Below the pieces are notes generated by a model. The model made no database searches, was not told where the DNA came from, and saw only the letters and a list, made by a program, of their open reading frames with translations. A stretch of 50,422 nt of DNA, from assembly GCA_002361235.1 (NCBI GenBank), contig DESI01000048.1, positions 1 through 50,422 on the forward strand, read 5' to 3'. Position numbers and translations under genes: made by a program. How positions within the stretch are numbered: the stretch's first letter is position 1; each line of letters starts with the position of its first letter. This DNA is from Porphyromonadaceae bacterium UBA3318. GTDB lineage: Bacteria; Bacteroidota; Bacteroidia; Bacteroidales; Muribaculaceae. Shown one piece after another: positions 1-7,815 of the stretch.

Positions 1-43
1 TGCCTATTTTGACACAGCCTCATCCTCTCAATTGCTTCAAAAC

Positions 44-74
44 TTGTCAATATCGTAAATTATATATATATTTG
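44..74 (+). promoter_or_regulatory. Promoter of the DUF4143 ATPase gene
   Basis: A TTG at 44-46 is followed after 20 nt by TATATTTG at 67-74, matching the Bacteroidota -33/-7 pattern (TTTG, 19-21 nt, TAnnTTTG). The expected transcription start falls a few bases downstream, inside or next to the palindrome at 78-102. Confidence 0.55.
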
Positions 75-77
75 CGT

Positions 78-112
78 AATTTTAAACTCAGAGTTTAAAA
101 TTGCACGATTAT
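78..112. repeat. Palindromic repeat, upstream copy
   Basis: Positions 78-102 form a perfect 12-bp inverted repeat around a single central A. The following ten bases (to 112) are also repeated downstream of the gene, at 1281-1315, with one base changed. The repeat runs into the ATG of the ATPase at 111 and lies directly after the -7 box, so it could be an operator or a 5' leader hairpin. Confidence 0.7.
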
Positions 113-1247
113 GAATTACATTCCAAGACTGATAACGCCACATATAGAGGATGCAGCAAGATATTTCCCGGTAATCGTTGTCACAGGGCCTCGGCAGGTG
201 GGCAAATCCACCTTGTGCAGGCACGTGTTTCAGGATTATCGTGTTTATAATCTTGAAGATGCCGCTTTGCGGATGTCAGTACGGGAAGATCCGAAAGAAT
301 TCCTGAATGGCTGTGGGGATCATGTCATTATAGATGAAGTGCAGCATGTGCCGGAACTGCTGTCATACATACAGGTAATTGTCGACGAATATCGCGACAG
401 AAGGTTTGTTCTGACAGGAAGCAGTAATTTCGCGTTACTTGAGTCCATCAGCCAAAGTCTGGCCGGACGGTCCGCCGTGTTTACGCTGATGCCGTTTTCA
501 CTAAAGGAGTTGGGCGAATATAAACAGTCACGAACCGATGACATCCTGATAGGGGGATTTTATCCGGCTGTGCGGGCCAATGGAATGCCGTATGAAATGT
601 TCTATTCCAACTATTATCCCCTGTATGTGGAGCGTGACGTGCGGCAGATCAAGGAGATTCTCACCCTGCCGGCATTCGAAAAATTCATGCGTCTGTTGGC
701 AGGACGTACAGGAAGTGAACTCAATGCCCTTTCCTTAAGCAATGAGATAGGGGTCAGTTCCCCGACCATCAAAAAATGGTTCGGGCTTCTGCAGACCTCG
801 TATATCACCTACCCGTTATATCCATACTATGCCAATATTGGCAAACGGCTGTCTAAATTACCGAAAATATATTTTTACGACACCGGGCTGTTGTGTTATT
901 TGCTTGACATATCGACTCCTGAGCAGTTGGCCGTACATCCGTTGCGTGGAGCTGTATTCGAGAATATGGTTATCTCAGAGATGCTTAAGGACAGATATAA
1001 TTCGGCCAAACGACTCAATCTGTCATTCTATCGGGAAAATGCGGGTCGGGAGGTAGACGTGCTGCAGGAAGACGGACAACACCTTTCACTTACAGAGATA
1101 AAGTCTGCTTCCACATTCAACAAGGACTTTACACGCAACATCAAATACTTGCAGAATCTTCTCGGCGATAAAGTGACGGACTCAAGAATCATCTACGACG
1201 GAGACTTCATACCGCCGAACGTATTTAATTTCCGCCGGGTATTTTAA
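111..1247 (+). CDS. AAA-type ATPase with DUF4143 domain
   Basis: A 378-residue ATPase of the DUF4143 (COG1373) family. The Walker A motif GPRQVGKS is at residues 26-33 and the Walker B VIIDEVQ at 72-78, followed by a sensor-like LTGSSN. The C-terminal half is the DUF4143 region, with a late stretch containing REVDVLQE and TEIKSAS that resembles the E-D-K pattern of PD-(D/E)XK folds. These proteins are common, often multicopy and strain-variable in Bacteroidota; their cellular role is not firmly established. The gene stands alone and looks more AT-rich than its neighbours. It sits between two copies of one palindromic repeat (78-112 and 1276-1315), which suggests it moves or is regulated as a unit. 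The ATG at 111 fits the family N-terminus. Family assignment is firm; function is open. Confidence 0.9.
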   Translation: MNYIPRLITPHIEDAARYFPVIVVTGPRQVGKSTLCRHVFQDYRVYNLEDAALRMSVREDPKEFLNGCGDHVIIDEVQHVPELLSYIQVIVDEYRDRRFVLTGSSNFALLESISQSLAGRSAVFTLMPFSLKELGEYKQSRTDDILIGGFYPAVRANGMPYEMFYSNYYPLYVERDVRQIKEILTLPAFEKFMRLLAGRTGSELNALSLSNEIGVSSPTIKKWFGLLQTSYITYPLYPYYANIGKRLSKLPKIYFYDTGLLCYLLDISTPEQLAVHPLRGAVFENMVISEMLKDRYNSAKRLNLSFYRENAGREVDVLQEDGQHLSLTEIKSASTFNKDFTRNIKYLQNLLGDKVTDSRIIYDGDFIPPNVFNFRRVF

Positions 1248-1275
1248 GCGGACCATTATACTGGCCTGCAGGAAA

Positions 1276-1315
1276 CGTGTAATTTTAAACTCAGAGTTTA
1301 AAATTACACGATTAT
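1276..1315. repeat. Palindromic repeat, downstream copy
   Basis: Positions 1276-1310 form a perfect 35-bp palindrome, with 17-bp arms around one central A. Positions 1281-1315 repeat 78-112 with a single difference before the common CACGATTA tail. It lies 28 bp after the ATPase stop codon. It could end transcription (no clear T-run follows) or mark the border of a mobile cassette. Confidence 0.75.
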
Positions 1316-1369
1316 TGGTATATTTTAGATTGATTGAGCAGTAGGATGGTCAATCCCGGCTGCGACGTT

Positions 1370-1430
1370 ACTGGAATGACGGCGTCCACGCCGTCAACTT
1401 ATGGGCGGTGGGGACACCGCCCCTCCAGTC
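1370..1430. repeat. Double-hairpin intergenic element, copy 1
   Basis: Two tight hairpins in tandem: 7-bp arms 1378-1384/1389-1395 with loop TCCA, and 8-bp arms 1403-1410/1415-1422 with loop GGGA. CTCCAGTC follows at 1423-1430. ACTGGA at 1370-1375 pairs with TCCAGT at 1424-1429 and closes the pair into a three-way-junction-like fold. Related copies are at 3647-3713 and 31116-31142. The rest of 1248-1530 shows no gene. Confidence 0.6.
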
Positions 1431-1530
1431 GCAGACATTGTAGACACGCGGGTGTACAGGGATGGTTTCTATTGACACTTATATAACAATAAGGTGTTTA
1501 AATCATAAATTAAGATATTTTAACAATTAA

Positions 1531-1596
1531 AACTAATTAATTAGTTGCGGGAACGAAATATTTAGTTTAACTTTGTTGCAACTAAATTATTAGTTG
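1531..1596 (+). promoter_or_regulatory. blaI-blaR1 promoter with two BlaI-type operators
   Basis: A -7 box TAACTTTG (1568-1575) has a TTG at 1545-1547, 20 nt upstream. A perfect 16-bp palindrome built on ACTAATTAATTAGT (1531-1546) covers the -33 region. A second dyad with 7-bp arms CAACTAA/TTAGTTG (1579-1596) lies at the expected transcription start. Repressor sites over -33 and +1 are the expected layout for autoregulation by a BlaI/MecI repressor, whose known sites are ACTA/TAGT-type dyads. Confidence 0.65.
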
Positions 1597-1630
1597 AAAT
1601 AGGCGGGTGGCTTTACTCAAAGCAGAATTG

Positions 1631-1728
1631 CTTTATAACTAATATGTTGACTTATAACTAATATGTTGACTTATAACTAATATATTGCTTTATAACTAAT
1701 ATGTTGATACTTATAACTGATATATTGA
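1631..1728 (+). repeat. Five tandem repeats in the blaI leader
   Basis: Five consecutive copies, 18-22 bp each, of a CTTATAACTAATATGTTGA-like unit (starts at 1631, 1651, 1670, 1688 and 1710). Four carry the half-operator ACTAAT and the last has ACTGAT. The array ends at the ribosome binding site AAAGGAGG (1728-1735), seven bases before the blaI ATG. Confidence 0.75.
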
Positions 1729-1741
1729 AAGGAGGAGCGAT

Positions 1742-2152
1742 ATGAGAGCCGGAAGAAAGAAACAGGTATTGACGGAGAAGGAGAGCGTAATTATGAACAT
1801 GCTGTGGGAGAACGGGCCGATGTTCGTGCGCGAGATACTGGAGCATTATGAAGAGCCTAAGCCGCATTTCAATACGGTGTCCACTTTGGTGCGCATACTG
1901 GAAGGGAAGGGGTATGTCAGCCACGAAGTGGTGGGCAATTCCCATCGGTTTTATGCGACGGTGGATCAATCCGAGTTTCAGAAGCAGGGGATAGCCGACG
2001 TTATCAGGAATTATTTCAACAATTCGTACAAGCAGGCAATTTCCGCTCTGGTTGAGGACGAAAAACTGACCGTTGACGAGCTGAAGGAAATTATCGAATA
2101 TATCGAGAGTAAGAATCCTTCCGATGATATTAAGAATCCTTCCGATAAATGA
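1742..2152 (+). CDS. blaI: BlaI/MecI-family transcriptional repressor
   Basis: A 136-residue winged-helix repressor of the BlaI/MecI/CopY family. The N-terminal winged helix spans about residues 8-75 and the C-terminal half is a dimerisation region with acidic helices. In this family the repressor is inactivated when the partner membrane metalloprotease is triggered. The blaR1-type gene follows after seven bases, the standard pairing, so the two form one operon. A strong AAAGGAGG site precedes the ATG, and two dyads plus a five-copy repeat array lie upstream, which points to autoregulation. No beta-lactamase gene is adjacent; in Bacteroidota such pairs often sit without one, so antibiotic resistance should not be assumed. 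Confidence 0.9.
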   Translation: MRAGRKKQVLTEKESVIMNMLWENGPMFVREILEHYEEPKPHFNTVSTLVRILEGKGYVSHEVVGNSHRFYATVDQSEFQKQGIADVIRNYFNNSYKQAISALVEDEKLTVDELKEIIEYIESKNPSDDIKNPSDK

Positions 2153-2159
2153 TATTGCT

Positions 2160-3626
2160 ATGGGAGAATTGTTTTCAATCACGCTTGTGTCGGGTGTAAT
2201 GCTGCTGTGCATGTATCTTCCCTACAAGTTGTTGCTTTCCGGGGAACGGCAGCATCGCTTCAACCGCGCCGTCATAATATGCATGTATCTTGTGGCGGTA
2301 ACGGTGCCATTGCTGCCGAGAATTTCGTTCCCGGTTGGCGGAACTGCCAGTGAGGCCGCGACAACCGCCGTAGGCAATATCACCATCGGCCCGTTGACGG
2401 GAGGAATATTGACTGCCCACGCTCCATTATGGACGAGAGTGGTTCTCTGGATCTACATTGTCGGGGTGGCGGTGACGTTGCTGAAATTCCTGTGGTCTTA
2501 CCTCAGGCTCGTTCATATTATCCGTCAGGGACATAAGGAGAAGCGGGAGGGTTATACACTGGTGATTGTCGACAATGCCGGGATTTCGCCGTTCAGCTGG
2601 CGCAAGTATGTGGTGGTGGGCGATCCGAAGGATGCCGATGAACGCAGCGCGGTGATGGTGCATGAATTGCGCCATCTGTCCGCAGGGCATAGCATGGACA
2701 TTTTCATCGGGCAGTTGTATGCCATATTGGTATGGTACAATCCCGTGTCGTGGCTCATGATCGACGAGCTGAAGACCGTACACGAATACGAGGCGGACGA
2801 AGCCGTGATTGACTCGGGCGCTAACCTCAAGGAATATCAGATGCTGCTAATAAAGAAAACTGCTGGCGCGCGATTGCCGTCACTTGCCAACAGTTTGAAT
2901 CACAGTAAACTTCAAAAACGTGTAACTATGATGTACCAATCAAAATCAAAGTTGGCGGGAAAATTCAGCACGCTTGCGTTGCTGCCCGCCCTGGCCATAG
3001 GCATGGCCGTAGTGTCTGTCCCCTCGGTGGCGTCGGTCATATCCGATGCCTCGGAAGCCACCCTGATGGAATCCAGTCACAAAGTTAGTAAAAATTCCGA
3101 TAATGCGGAAACGGCAGCGGTATCGGGAGTGCCTGTTTCGGATGCGATGGCATCGAGTGAAACAGTTGCCTCGGAAAGTATGGACGCAATCTCGGAAATG
3201 GATGAACCCGTGTCGGAGAATGCCTCGGAAGATCCTGTAGAGGCCGAATTGCCGTCGGATAAAGAGCGGGGAGAGGTATATGTAGCCGTTGAAAAGCAGG
3301 CGGAATTTCCCGGAGGAATAGAGGCCTTGATGCAATGGCTCAGCATGAATGTGCGATACCCGGAAGATGCTATGAAGAACGATGCTCAGGGCCGCGTAAT
3401 CGTAAAATTCGTGGTCAACCCAGACGGCTCCATTTCCGATCCGACGGTGCTTAAAAGTGAGGAACCGTCACTTGACCAGGAGGCAATACGCGTAGTTATG
3501 GCTATGCCTAAGTGGGAGGCTGCCGAAAACAACGGTCAGAAGGTGGCATCATACTTCAATCTTCCCATCGCATTCAAGCTCAGTGCCCCCGAGCCGAAGG
3601 ATTCTACCGCAACAGCCAAGCCGTAA
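2160..3626 (+). CDS. BlaR1-like M56 metalloprotease with C-terminal TonB domain
   Basis: A 488-residue membrane protein. N-terminal transmembrane segments (about 5-25, 37-53 and 91-114) lead into the M56 peptidase region. The zinc motif HELRH is at 168-172 and a further acidic ligand is expected in HEYEADEAV (208-216). A hydrophobic segment at about 270-293 is followed by a Ser/Ala/Glu-rich linker (295-370). A TonB C-terminal domain (about 372-475) has the typical EFPGG and a YPEDA-like motif. The start at 2160 (MGELF) is preferred over an in-frame ATG at 2124 because it matches the family N-terminus and leaves blaI intact. The M56-TonB fusion is common in Bacteroidota. It probably senses an envelope signal and relieves BlaI repression. 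Confidence 0.85.
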   Translation: MGELFSITLVSGVMLLCMYLPYKLLLSGERQHRFNRAVIICMYLVAVTVPLLPRISFPVGGTASEAATTAVGNITIGPLTGGILTAHAPLWTRVVLWIYIVGVAVTLLKFLWSYLRLVHIIRQGHKEKREGYTLVIVDNAGISPFSWRKYVVVGDPKDADERSAVMVHELRHLSAGHSMDIFIGQLYAILVWYNPVSWLMIDELKTVHEYEADEAVIDSGANLKEYQMLLIKKTAGARLPSLANSLNHSKLQKRVTMMYQSKSKLAGKFSTLALLPALAIGMAVVSVPSVASVISDASEATLMESSHKVSKNSDNAETAAVSGVPVSDAMASSETVASESMDAISEMDEPVSENASEDPVEAELPSDKERGEVYVAVEKQAEFPGGIEALMQWLSMNVRYPEDAMKNDAQGRVIVKFVVNPDGSISDPTVLKSEEPSLDQEAIRVVMAMPKWEAAENNGQKVASYFNLPIAFKLSAPEPKDSTATAKP

Positions 3627-3646
3627 TATCATACCTTTATATCGTA

Positions 3647-3713
3647 GTGGCGCAGACTCGGGTAGAGCCTGCGCCACCATTGTGTGGGCGACGGGGACGT
3701 CGCCCCTCCAGTC
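3647..3713. repeat. Double-hairpin intergenic element, copy 2
   Basis: Hairpin one has 9-bp arms 3647-3655/3669-3677. Hairpin two has 8-bp arms 3686-3693/3698-3705 with loop GGGA. CTCCAGTC follows at 3706-3713. The element fills the gap between the convergent blaR1 and the 251-aa gene. It may act as a two-way terminator, although T-runs are absent. It shares its second hairpin layout and tail with 1403-1430. Confidence 0.6.
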
Positions 3714-3729
3714 ACCGGAGAGCCTATTA

Positions 3730-4485
3730 TTATCGCTGTATGAACTTGCGGCCGTTGCTGATGACGATTCCCTTGTACGACTTGTCGACACGCTGGCCGA
3801 AGATGTTGTAAAGGGTATTGTCGGCGGAAGCGTCGGCGGCGATGCTGCCTATGCCGGAGCCGCCGATGACAGATGCGTCGTTATGCGCCATAATATTGGT
3901 GAGATAGATGGAGGGAGAATGAGGATAGTCATTGGCTATCTTCTCGCCGCCGAACTGCAGGACATTGATGCAATGCTGGGGAATCTCATTCTTCTTGGAC
4001 CAGGTGAAGTCCGCGCGGTCCATGTCGATGTCGATGCTTTTCCATTCGCCTCCCTTGAGGTCGTAGACTTCAGTGACGAATTTTTCGCCGGGCCAGAAGT
4101 TCTGGAACTTGATGCACATCTGGTCGTCGTTCTGAGCCCAGATGTCGATGTGGAAGAAGCGGTATTCGCTCAGGTCGACGGTAGCCTGGAACTGCAGGGG
4201 CAGGAAGTCCAGGTTGTCGATGCGCAGAGCCGCGCCGTCGCCGCATTCATCGTCGCTGAACACGCATTTCTGTCCCCAGGAGGGGGCTGTCCAATCGTTG
4301 GCGGCATTGCCTTTCGAGTCCTTGAACACTTCGGGGAATTTATCCTGGTCGGCGGCGTAAATTACAGCCACGTCGGCCGCGTCCCATTTGATTGCGGGCG
4401 GCGTATCGGGTACGGTCTGTGCGAATGTCGGGACTGTCACGGCCACCATGGTGGCCAATGTTAAGAATTGTGTGGAAAGTTTCAT
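3730..4485 (-). CDS. Secreted protein with one binding-type beta-sandwich module and KGIVI tail
   Basis: A 251-residue secreted protein. A signal peptide (about 1-22, ending FAQ) and a Thr/Pro-rich start precede one module of roughly 170 residues. This module resembles the three repeated modules of the GH5 protein at 14322-17177: a DAADV opening, an FFHIDIW strand, GEWKSIDIDM, and an IYLTNI closing strand. The end (about 225-251) is YNIFGQRVDKSYKGIVISNG-like, a tag shared with two other proteins of the locus. No catalytic residues are recognised, so a glycan-binding role is inferred. It is the last gene of the PUL 1 operon part that starts at 5880, 15 bp after its neighbour. Confidence 0.75.
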   Translation of the reverse strand: MKLSTQFLTLATMVAVTVPTFAQTVPDTPPAIKWDAADVAVIYAADQDKFPEVFKDSKGNAANDWTAPSWGQKCVFSDDECGDGAALRIDNLDFLPLQFQATVDLSEYRFFHIDIWAQNDDQMCIKFQNFWPGEKFVTEVYDLKGGEWKSIDIDMDRADFTWSKKNEIPQHCINVLQFGGEKIANDYPHSPSIYLTNIMAHNDASVIGGSGIGSIAADASADNTLYNIFGQRVDKSYKGIVISNGRKFIQR

Positions 4486-4500
4486 ATCTTGTTATAGTTT

Positions 4501-5880
4501 TTATTTCTGAATGTATTTTTTACCGTTGCGTATCACGATGCCCTTGTAGTCGCGGCCTACGGGCATACCGAACAGGTTGTAGGACTGCGCTGCCCCGTCA
4601 TTTTCCGAGTCAATGCCGTTGATGCCTGTGGGTGTTGATGGATCTGCCGGGAAGTTCACTGTCAGTGTGGAAGGACGGGCCACGTCGGCCGGAAGATTCA
4701 CGTAAGCGCTGAAGGGATAGACGATATGCCAGTTTACGACCTTGCCTTTGCCGTCGGTGCTCTTGGCGCTGTCCCATACGGTGAACGTTCCGTTGTCAAG
4801 ATAATGCACGGCGTCGTTGGTTTCACCGGTCGTGGTGCCGTCCGAGACATTGTGGGGCTGGTGCACGCCTACCAGCACATTGTTTTCGGATGTGCTGTCC
4901 ACGATATATGGCTGATCTCCTTCGGTAGTATACGAGGCATCACCGGTCACGGTCAAAGTATATTTGCCGGCTGTGTTTGCCTTGAGCACCACGGGGGTAT
5001 GTGCAGCGATGGCGTTGCCCTCGATCTTGACTGCGTCCAGCACGCCATTGTCGGCCTCGTCGCTGTATGCGGCAGGAGCCTCGGCGTTGTATGTCAGGGT
5101 GTATGCTGTCACGCCCTCGGGAAGCGTCACGTCGCATGGAGCCGCGAAAGTGGTGAATCCGTCGATGTCTACATCGATTGTCGTGGCCGATTCAACAGCA
5201 AGGTTCATCTTGGAATAGTCCAGTGTAGCCTTGTAGACGCCGGTACTCCAGTTTTTTGCTCCGGGAGTCCATGTGAAATTGTCATAATTGGACCCTATGA
5301 TATAATTCATCGTGGATCCCCTGTTGCCTTGCATACCCTTGAATTCGGCTTTTTCAGCGGGATTGTTGAAGTATGCCGTTCTTACACCTGCATTGTCGGT
5401 GGCGGGGAAATACGCCAGCGCGCGGCGGTTGGCATTGGCCAGGCCGTATGAGTTGATGCTCCACATGGCCTGTACTCCCTTGGTGTTCTTGAACATACTT
5501 ACAGTGATGGTTCGGGAGCCAGTATTGGGTGCTACATAATACGCGGGTCCGTATGCTGTAAAATTCTTAAAATTCTTATCCAGGAGATTCTGCTCGTAAT
5601 TGGAATCAGAGCTGTCTGCGATATACAGCCAGTACTTTCCAGACTTTCCACCTGCGACCTCGTCGATTGTAAATGTCGCGGAATATATGTCGTTTCCACT
5701 GTTCTGAGCGCCGGTCGCGGTCATATCAAATACTTTGATGTCGATCAGATCGGCCGGTTCAGTGCAGTTGAGGATAACCTTCCATTGCGATCCGGCCGCG
5801 GGATTGTCACTCCCGCTTTCTTGTGCGAATGCACCGAGCGTCAATAACGCCGATGTTGTAAATAGTAGTAGTTTTTTCAT
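4501..5880 (-). CDS. Secreted PUL protein with KGIVI C-terminal tag, function unknown
   Basis: A 459-residue secreted protein with an N-terminal signal peptide (about 1-19, ending FAQ) and no lipobox Cys. Residues 25-110 look like a beta-rich domain of the kind seen in SusE/SusF-type outer-surface proteins. Residues 225-330 contain a GFTTFAAPCDVTLPEG stretch typical of a beta-domain found near the C-terminus of many Bacteroidales secreted proteins. The last 26 residues are the YNLFGMPV..KGIVIRNG..IQK tag. No enzyme motif was recognised; it most likely binds glycan or substrate at the surface. It is the first gene of a two-gene transcript behind the promoter and paired-repeat site at 5966-6030. 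Confidence 0.7.
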   Translation of the reverse strand: MKKLLLFTTSALLTLGAFAQESGSDNPAAGSQWKVILNCTEPADLIDIKVFDMTATGAQNSGNDIYSATFTIDEVAGGKSGKYWLYIADSSDSNYEQNLLDKNFKNFTAYGPAYYVAPNTGSRTITVSMFKNTKGVQAMWSINSYGLANANRRALAYFPATDNAGVRTAYFNNPAEKAEFKGMQGNRGSTMNYIIGSNYDNFTWTPGAKNWSTGVYKATLDYSKMNLAVESATTIDVDIDGFTTFAAPCDVTLPEGVTAYTLTYNAEAPAAYSDEADNGVLDAVKIEGNAIAAHTPVVLKANTAGKYTLTVTGDASYTTEGDQPYIVDSTSENNVLVGVHQPHNVSDGTTTGETNDAVHYLDNGTFTVWDSAKSTDGKGKVVNWHIVYPFSAYVNLPADVARPSTLTVNFPADPSTPTGINGIDSENDGAAQSYNLFGMPVGRDYKGIVIRNGKKYIQK

Positions 5881-5965
5881 TCGAATAGATTTATTGGGTT
5901 GTCATTTATGTCGTTCAATTGTTTGGATGCGATCCGGAGCATGCCGTTATTACCGAATCGGTATG

Positions 5966-6030
5966 CAAAGATAGTGTCGGCATTACCTGCGGCATATAAT
6001 AATCCGTCATTCGGATGCAAGAATTCTGTA
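5966..6030 (-). promoter_or_regulatory. PUL 1 promoter with paired 16-bp regulator sites (5880 gene)
   Basis: Read on the minus strand: distal unit TACAGAATTCTTGCAT (6015-6030), 5-nt spacer, proximal unit TGACGGATTATTATAT (5994-6009), 20 nt, then a perfect -7 box TATCTTTG (5966-5973). The two units are spaced 21 bp. The same geometry occurs at 12122-12186, 17231-17295 and 27747-27812. The site begins seven bases after the FAD oxidoreductase stop codon. Confidence 0.65.
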
Positions 6031-6036
6031 AAAGGT

Positions 6037-7815
6037 CTATTTCCGGTGCAATGATTCTTCAAAAAGGGTTTTATGAGCTGACCAGCTCGGAATCTTGCCT
6101 TTCAGTCCGAGTTTCTGGGCCTGTTCAAAGCCTTCGTCATCCGGGTGCATGTCGTTGAAATATATCAGGGTCGCCTTTTCATCCAGCAGACGTTGCTGAA
6201 GGGCTTCGATGGGTACGGCCTGAACTGTAACACCTCTATCTATCGCTATTGCAGCCGCGGCACCGGCAGCCTGGCCTAAAGCCATCCAGCAAGGCTCCAT
6301 GCGCAGGGTGGAGAATCCGATGTGCGAGCCGCTGACAGGCACGGGGAGCAACAGGTTCTCCACCTCCTTAGGTACAATTACGCCGTATGGCACAGTATAG
6401 ACGGCCGTAGGATAGCTGATGAATCCGTCAAGATGGGCGCGCCCTTTTTCACGTTTGCGTGCGGCGTGCGAATCGAGGGCATAATGGCTTGCTGTGATGC
6501 TTGAGGCGTGTACCGGCGGTCGGCCTCCCTTGGTGACTGGCAACGCATCCTTGGCCGTGAAGAAATACATTCCCTCGAAACGGCGTCCCTCGCGCACGTA
6601 TACATGGCGCGGGAAGTTGCCGTTGTCGCGGTATTCCTGTGCCGACAGGCCCCAGCGCTGGATTTCCTTACGGAATTGCGGAGGCAACGTGCTGTCGTTG
6701 GCGGCAAACCAGAACAGCCCCAATGTGTAGTCACGCAGACGACGTGCGAAGCGGTCGCGCCATTCCCACGAAGCAGTGGGCCACGGCCAGTTTTCTTCAG
6801 GAAGATCAGTGGAAATGAATGCGGCGTGTTGATTGTTGGCGTCGGTCTTACCGTTGGGCTCCGTATTGATTGTCACTAATTTTTCTATTCCCCAGTTATC
6901 CCACGGGATTATGGTCCGTTCGCCGCCGCGGAGCAGGTGCTGACGGTTCCGTTCCATCATTTCCGGAGTGACGTCGCGCATGGCCTTCCAGGTGTGTCGC
7001 CCGGTCCACACATCTTCGGCCAGGGATTCATATTCGCTTCGGTCATAACGTTCGGGACGGGGGAAAGGCACGAGCTGGGCCGTGTCGCGTGTAAGACACA
7101 GCCGGTAGTTGTAGGCCTGCACGGCATTGTCCGCTTGGCCGGTGCTCCCTTCGGCCGGCGTAGATTTCCAATATTCGTATGTCCGGCCGGCGCCCGGCTC
7201 GTCGAACTCCCATGCAGCCTCTCGTCCTATGCGGTACGGCACGCGGGCGGCTGCGCCTAAGTCTCCCTCGTAGGTGGCATCGATGAAAATGCGTCCGCTG
7301 TAATGTTCTTCCTCGCCGTTTAGGCGATTGACCACCTTGATGGAATCGATGCGACGACCGTTGGCCGTCATGGCTATGTCGTCGTCCGTGAAGTTGAACT
7401 GGCGCATGGTGCGTACATTGATTCTATTCCCCTGCGATGCGATCATATCTCCGAATATTTTCTCCGCCACCGACGGCTCGAAATGGAATCCGTCGCTGCA
7501 GTCCTTGACCTGCTGCGAATTTTCGCCGTACGTATCGGCATAATATTTCCTCACCGCTCCTGTGAATTCGGAGAACAATCCGGTGGTCGCGCCACGGGTG
7601 GCGATATCGGTGGCTCCGAGACCGTTTGCCGGCAATCCTCCGATGTGACCGGTACGCTCAAGGATTACGGATGACTTGCCCATGCGCGCGGCTTCGATGG
7701 CCGTCATGATTCCGCCGGGAGTGGCTCCGACAATCACGAGGTCGTAATCGGCCCCCATGGATGGTGCACCTGCTGACACTGCGGCCAGCGTCAGTGAAAT
7801 CAGTCTGCGTTTCAT
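6037..7815 (-). CDS. FAD-dependent oxidoreductase, exported
   Basis: A 592-residue FAD-dependent oxidoreductase of the FAD_oxidored (PF12831) type. A signal peptide (about 1-22) is followed by the dinucleotide-binding fold with YDLVIVGATPGGI (a variant GxGxxG) and a following acidic residue in VILE. Later motifs such as IFIDATYEGDLGAAA, IPKEVENLLLPVPVSGSHIG-like text and MALGQAAGAAAAIA are typical of the family. The start at 7815 (MKRRL) is chosen because a signal peptide follows it; the longer reading frame upstream lies inside the preceding gene. It overlaps the GH92-GH5 stop codon by four bases (ATGA), so translation is coupled. Members of this family are frequent in PULs but their substrates are mostly unknown; oxidation of a released sugar is a guess. 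Confidence 0.85.
   Translation of the reverse strand: MKRRLISLTLAAVSAGAPSMGADYDLVIVGATPGGIMTAIEAARMGKSSVILERTGHIGGLPANGLGATDIATRGATTGLFSEFTGAVRKYYADTYGENSQQVKDCSDGFHFEPSVAEKIFGDMIASQGNRINVRTMRQFNFTDDDIAMTANGRRIDSIKVVNRLNGEEEHYSGRIFIDATYEGDLGAAARVPYRIGREAAWEFDEPGAGRTYEYWKSTPAEGSTGQADNAVQAYNYRLCLTRDTAQLVPFPRPERYDRSEYESLAEDVWTGRHTWKAMRDVTPEMMERNRQHLLRGGERTIIPWDNWGIEKLVTINTEPNGKTDANNQHAAFISTDLPEENWPWPTASWEWRDRFARRLRDYTLGLFWFAANDSTLPPQFRKEIQRWGLSAQEYRDNGNFPRHVYVREGRRFEGMYFFTAKDALPVTKGGRPPVHASSITASHYALDSHAARKREKGRAHLDGFISYPTAVYTVPYGVIVPKEVENLLLPVPVSGSHIGFSTLRMEPCWMALGQAAGAAAAIAIDRGVTVQAVPIEALQQRLLDEKATLIYFNDMHPDDEGFEQAQKLGLKGKIPSWSAHKTLFEESLHRK

Noticed and set aside
1631..1728. CRISPR array
   Set aside because: The five units are directly tandem without spacers and sit between a promoter and a ribosome binding site.
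1742..3626. blaI-blaR1 as a beta-lactam resistance operon
   Set aside because: No beta-lactamase or PBP gene is adjacent, and such pairs are widespread in Bacteroidota without one.
3583..4464. Plus-strand frame of 293 codons opposite the 251-aa secreted protein
   Set aside because: The minus-strand frame has a signal peptide, a module shared with the GH5 protein and the C-terminal tag; the plus-strand product has none.
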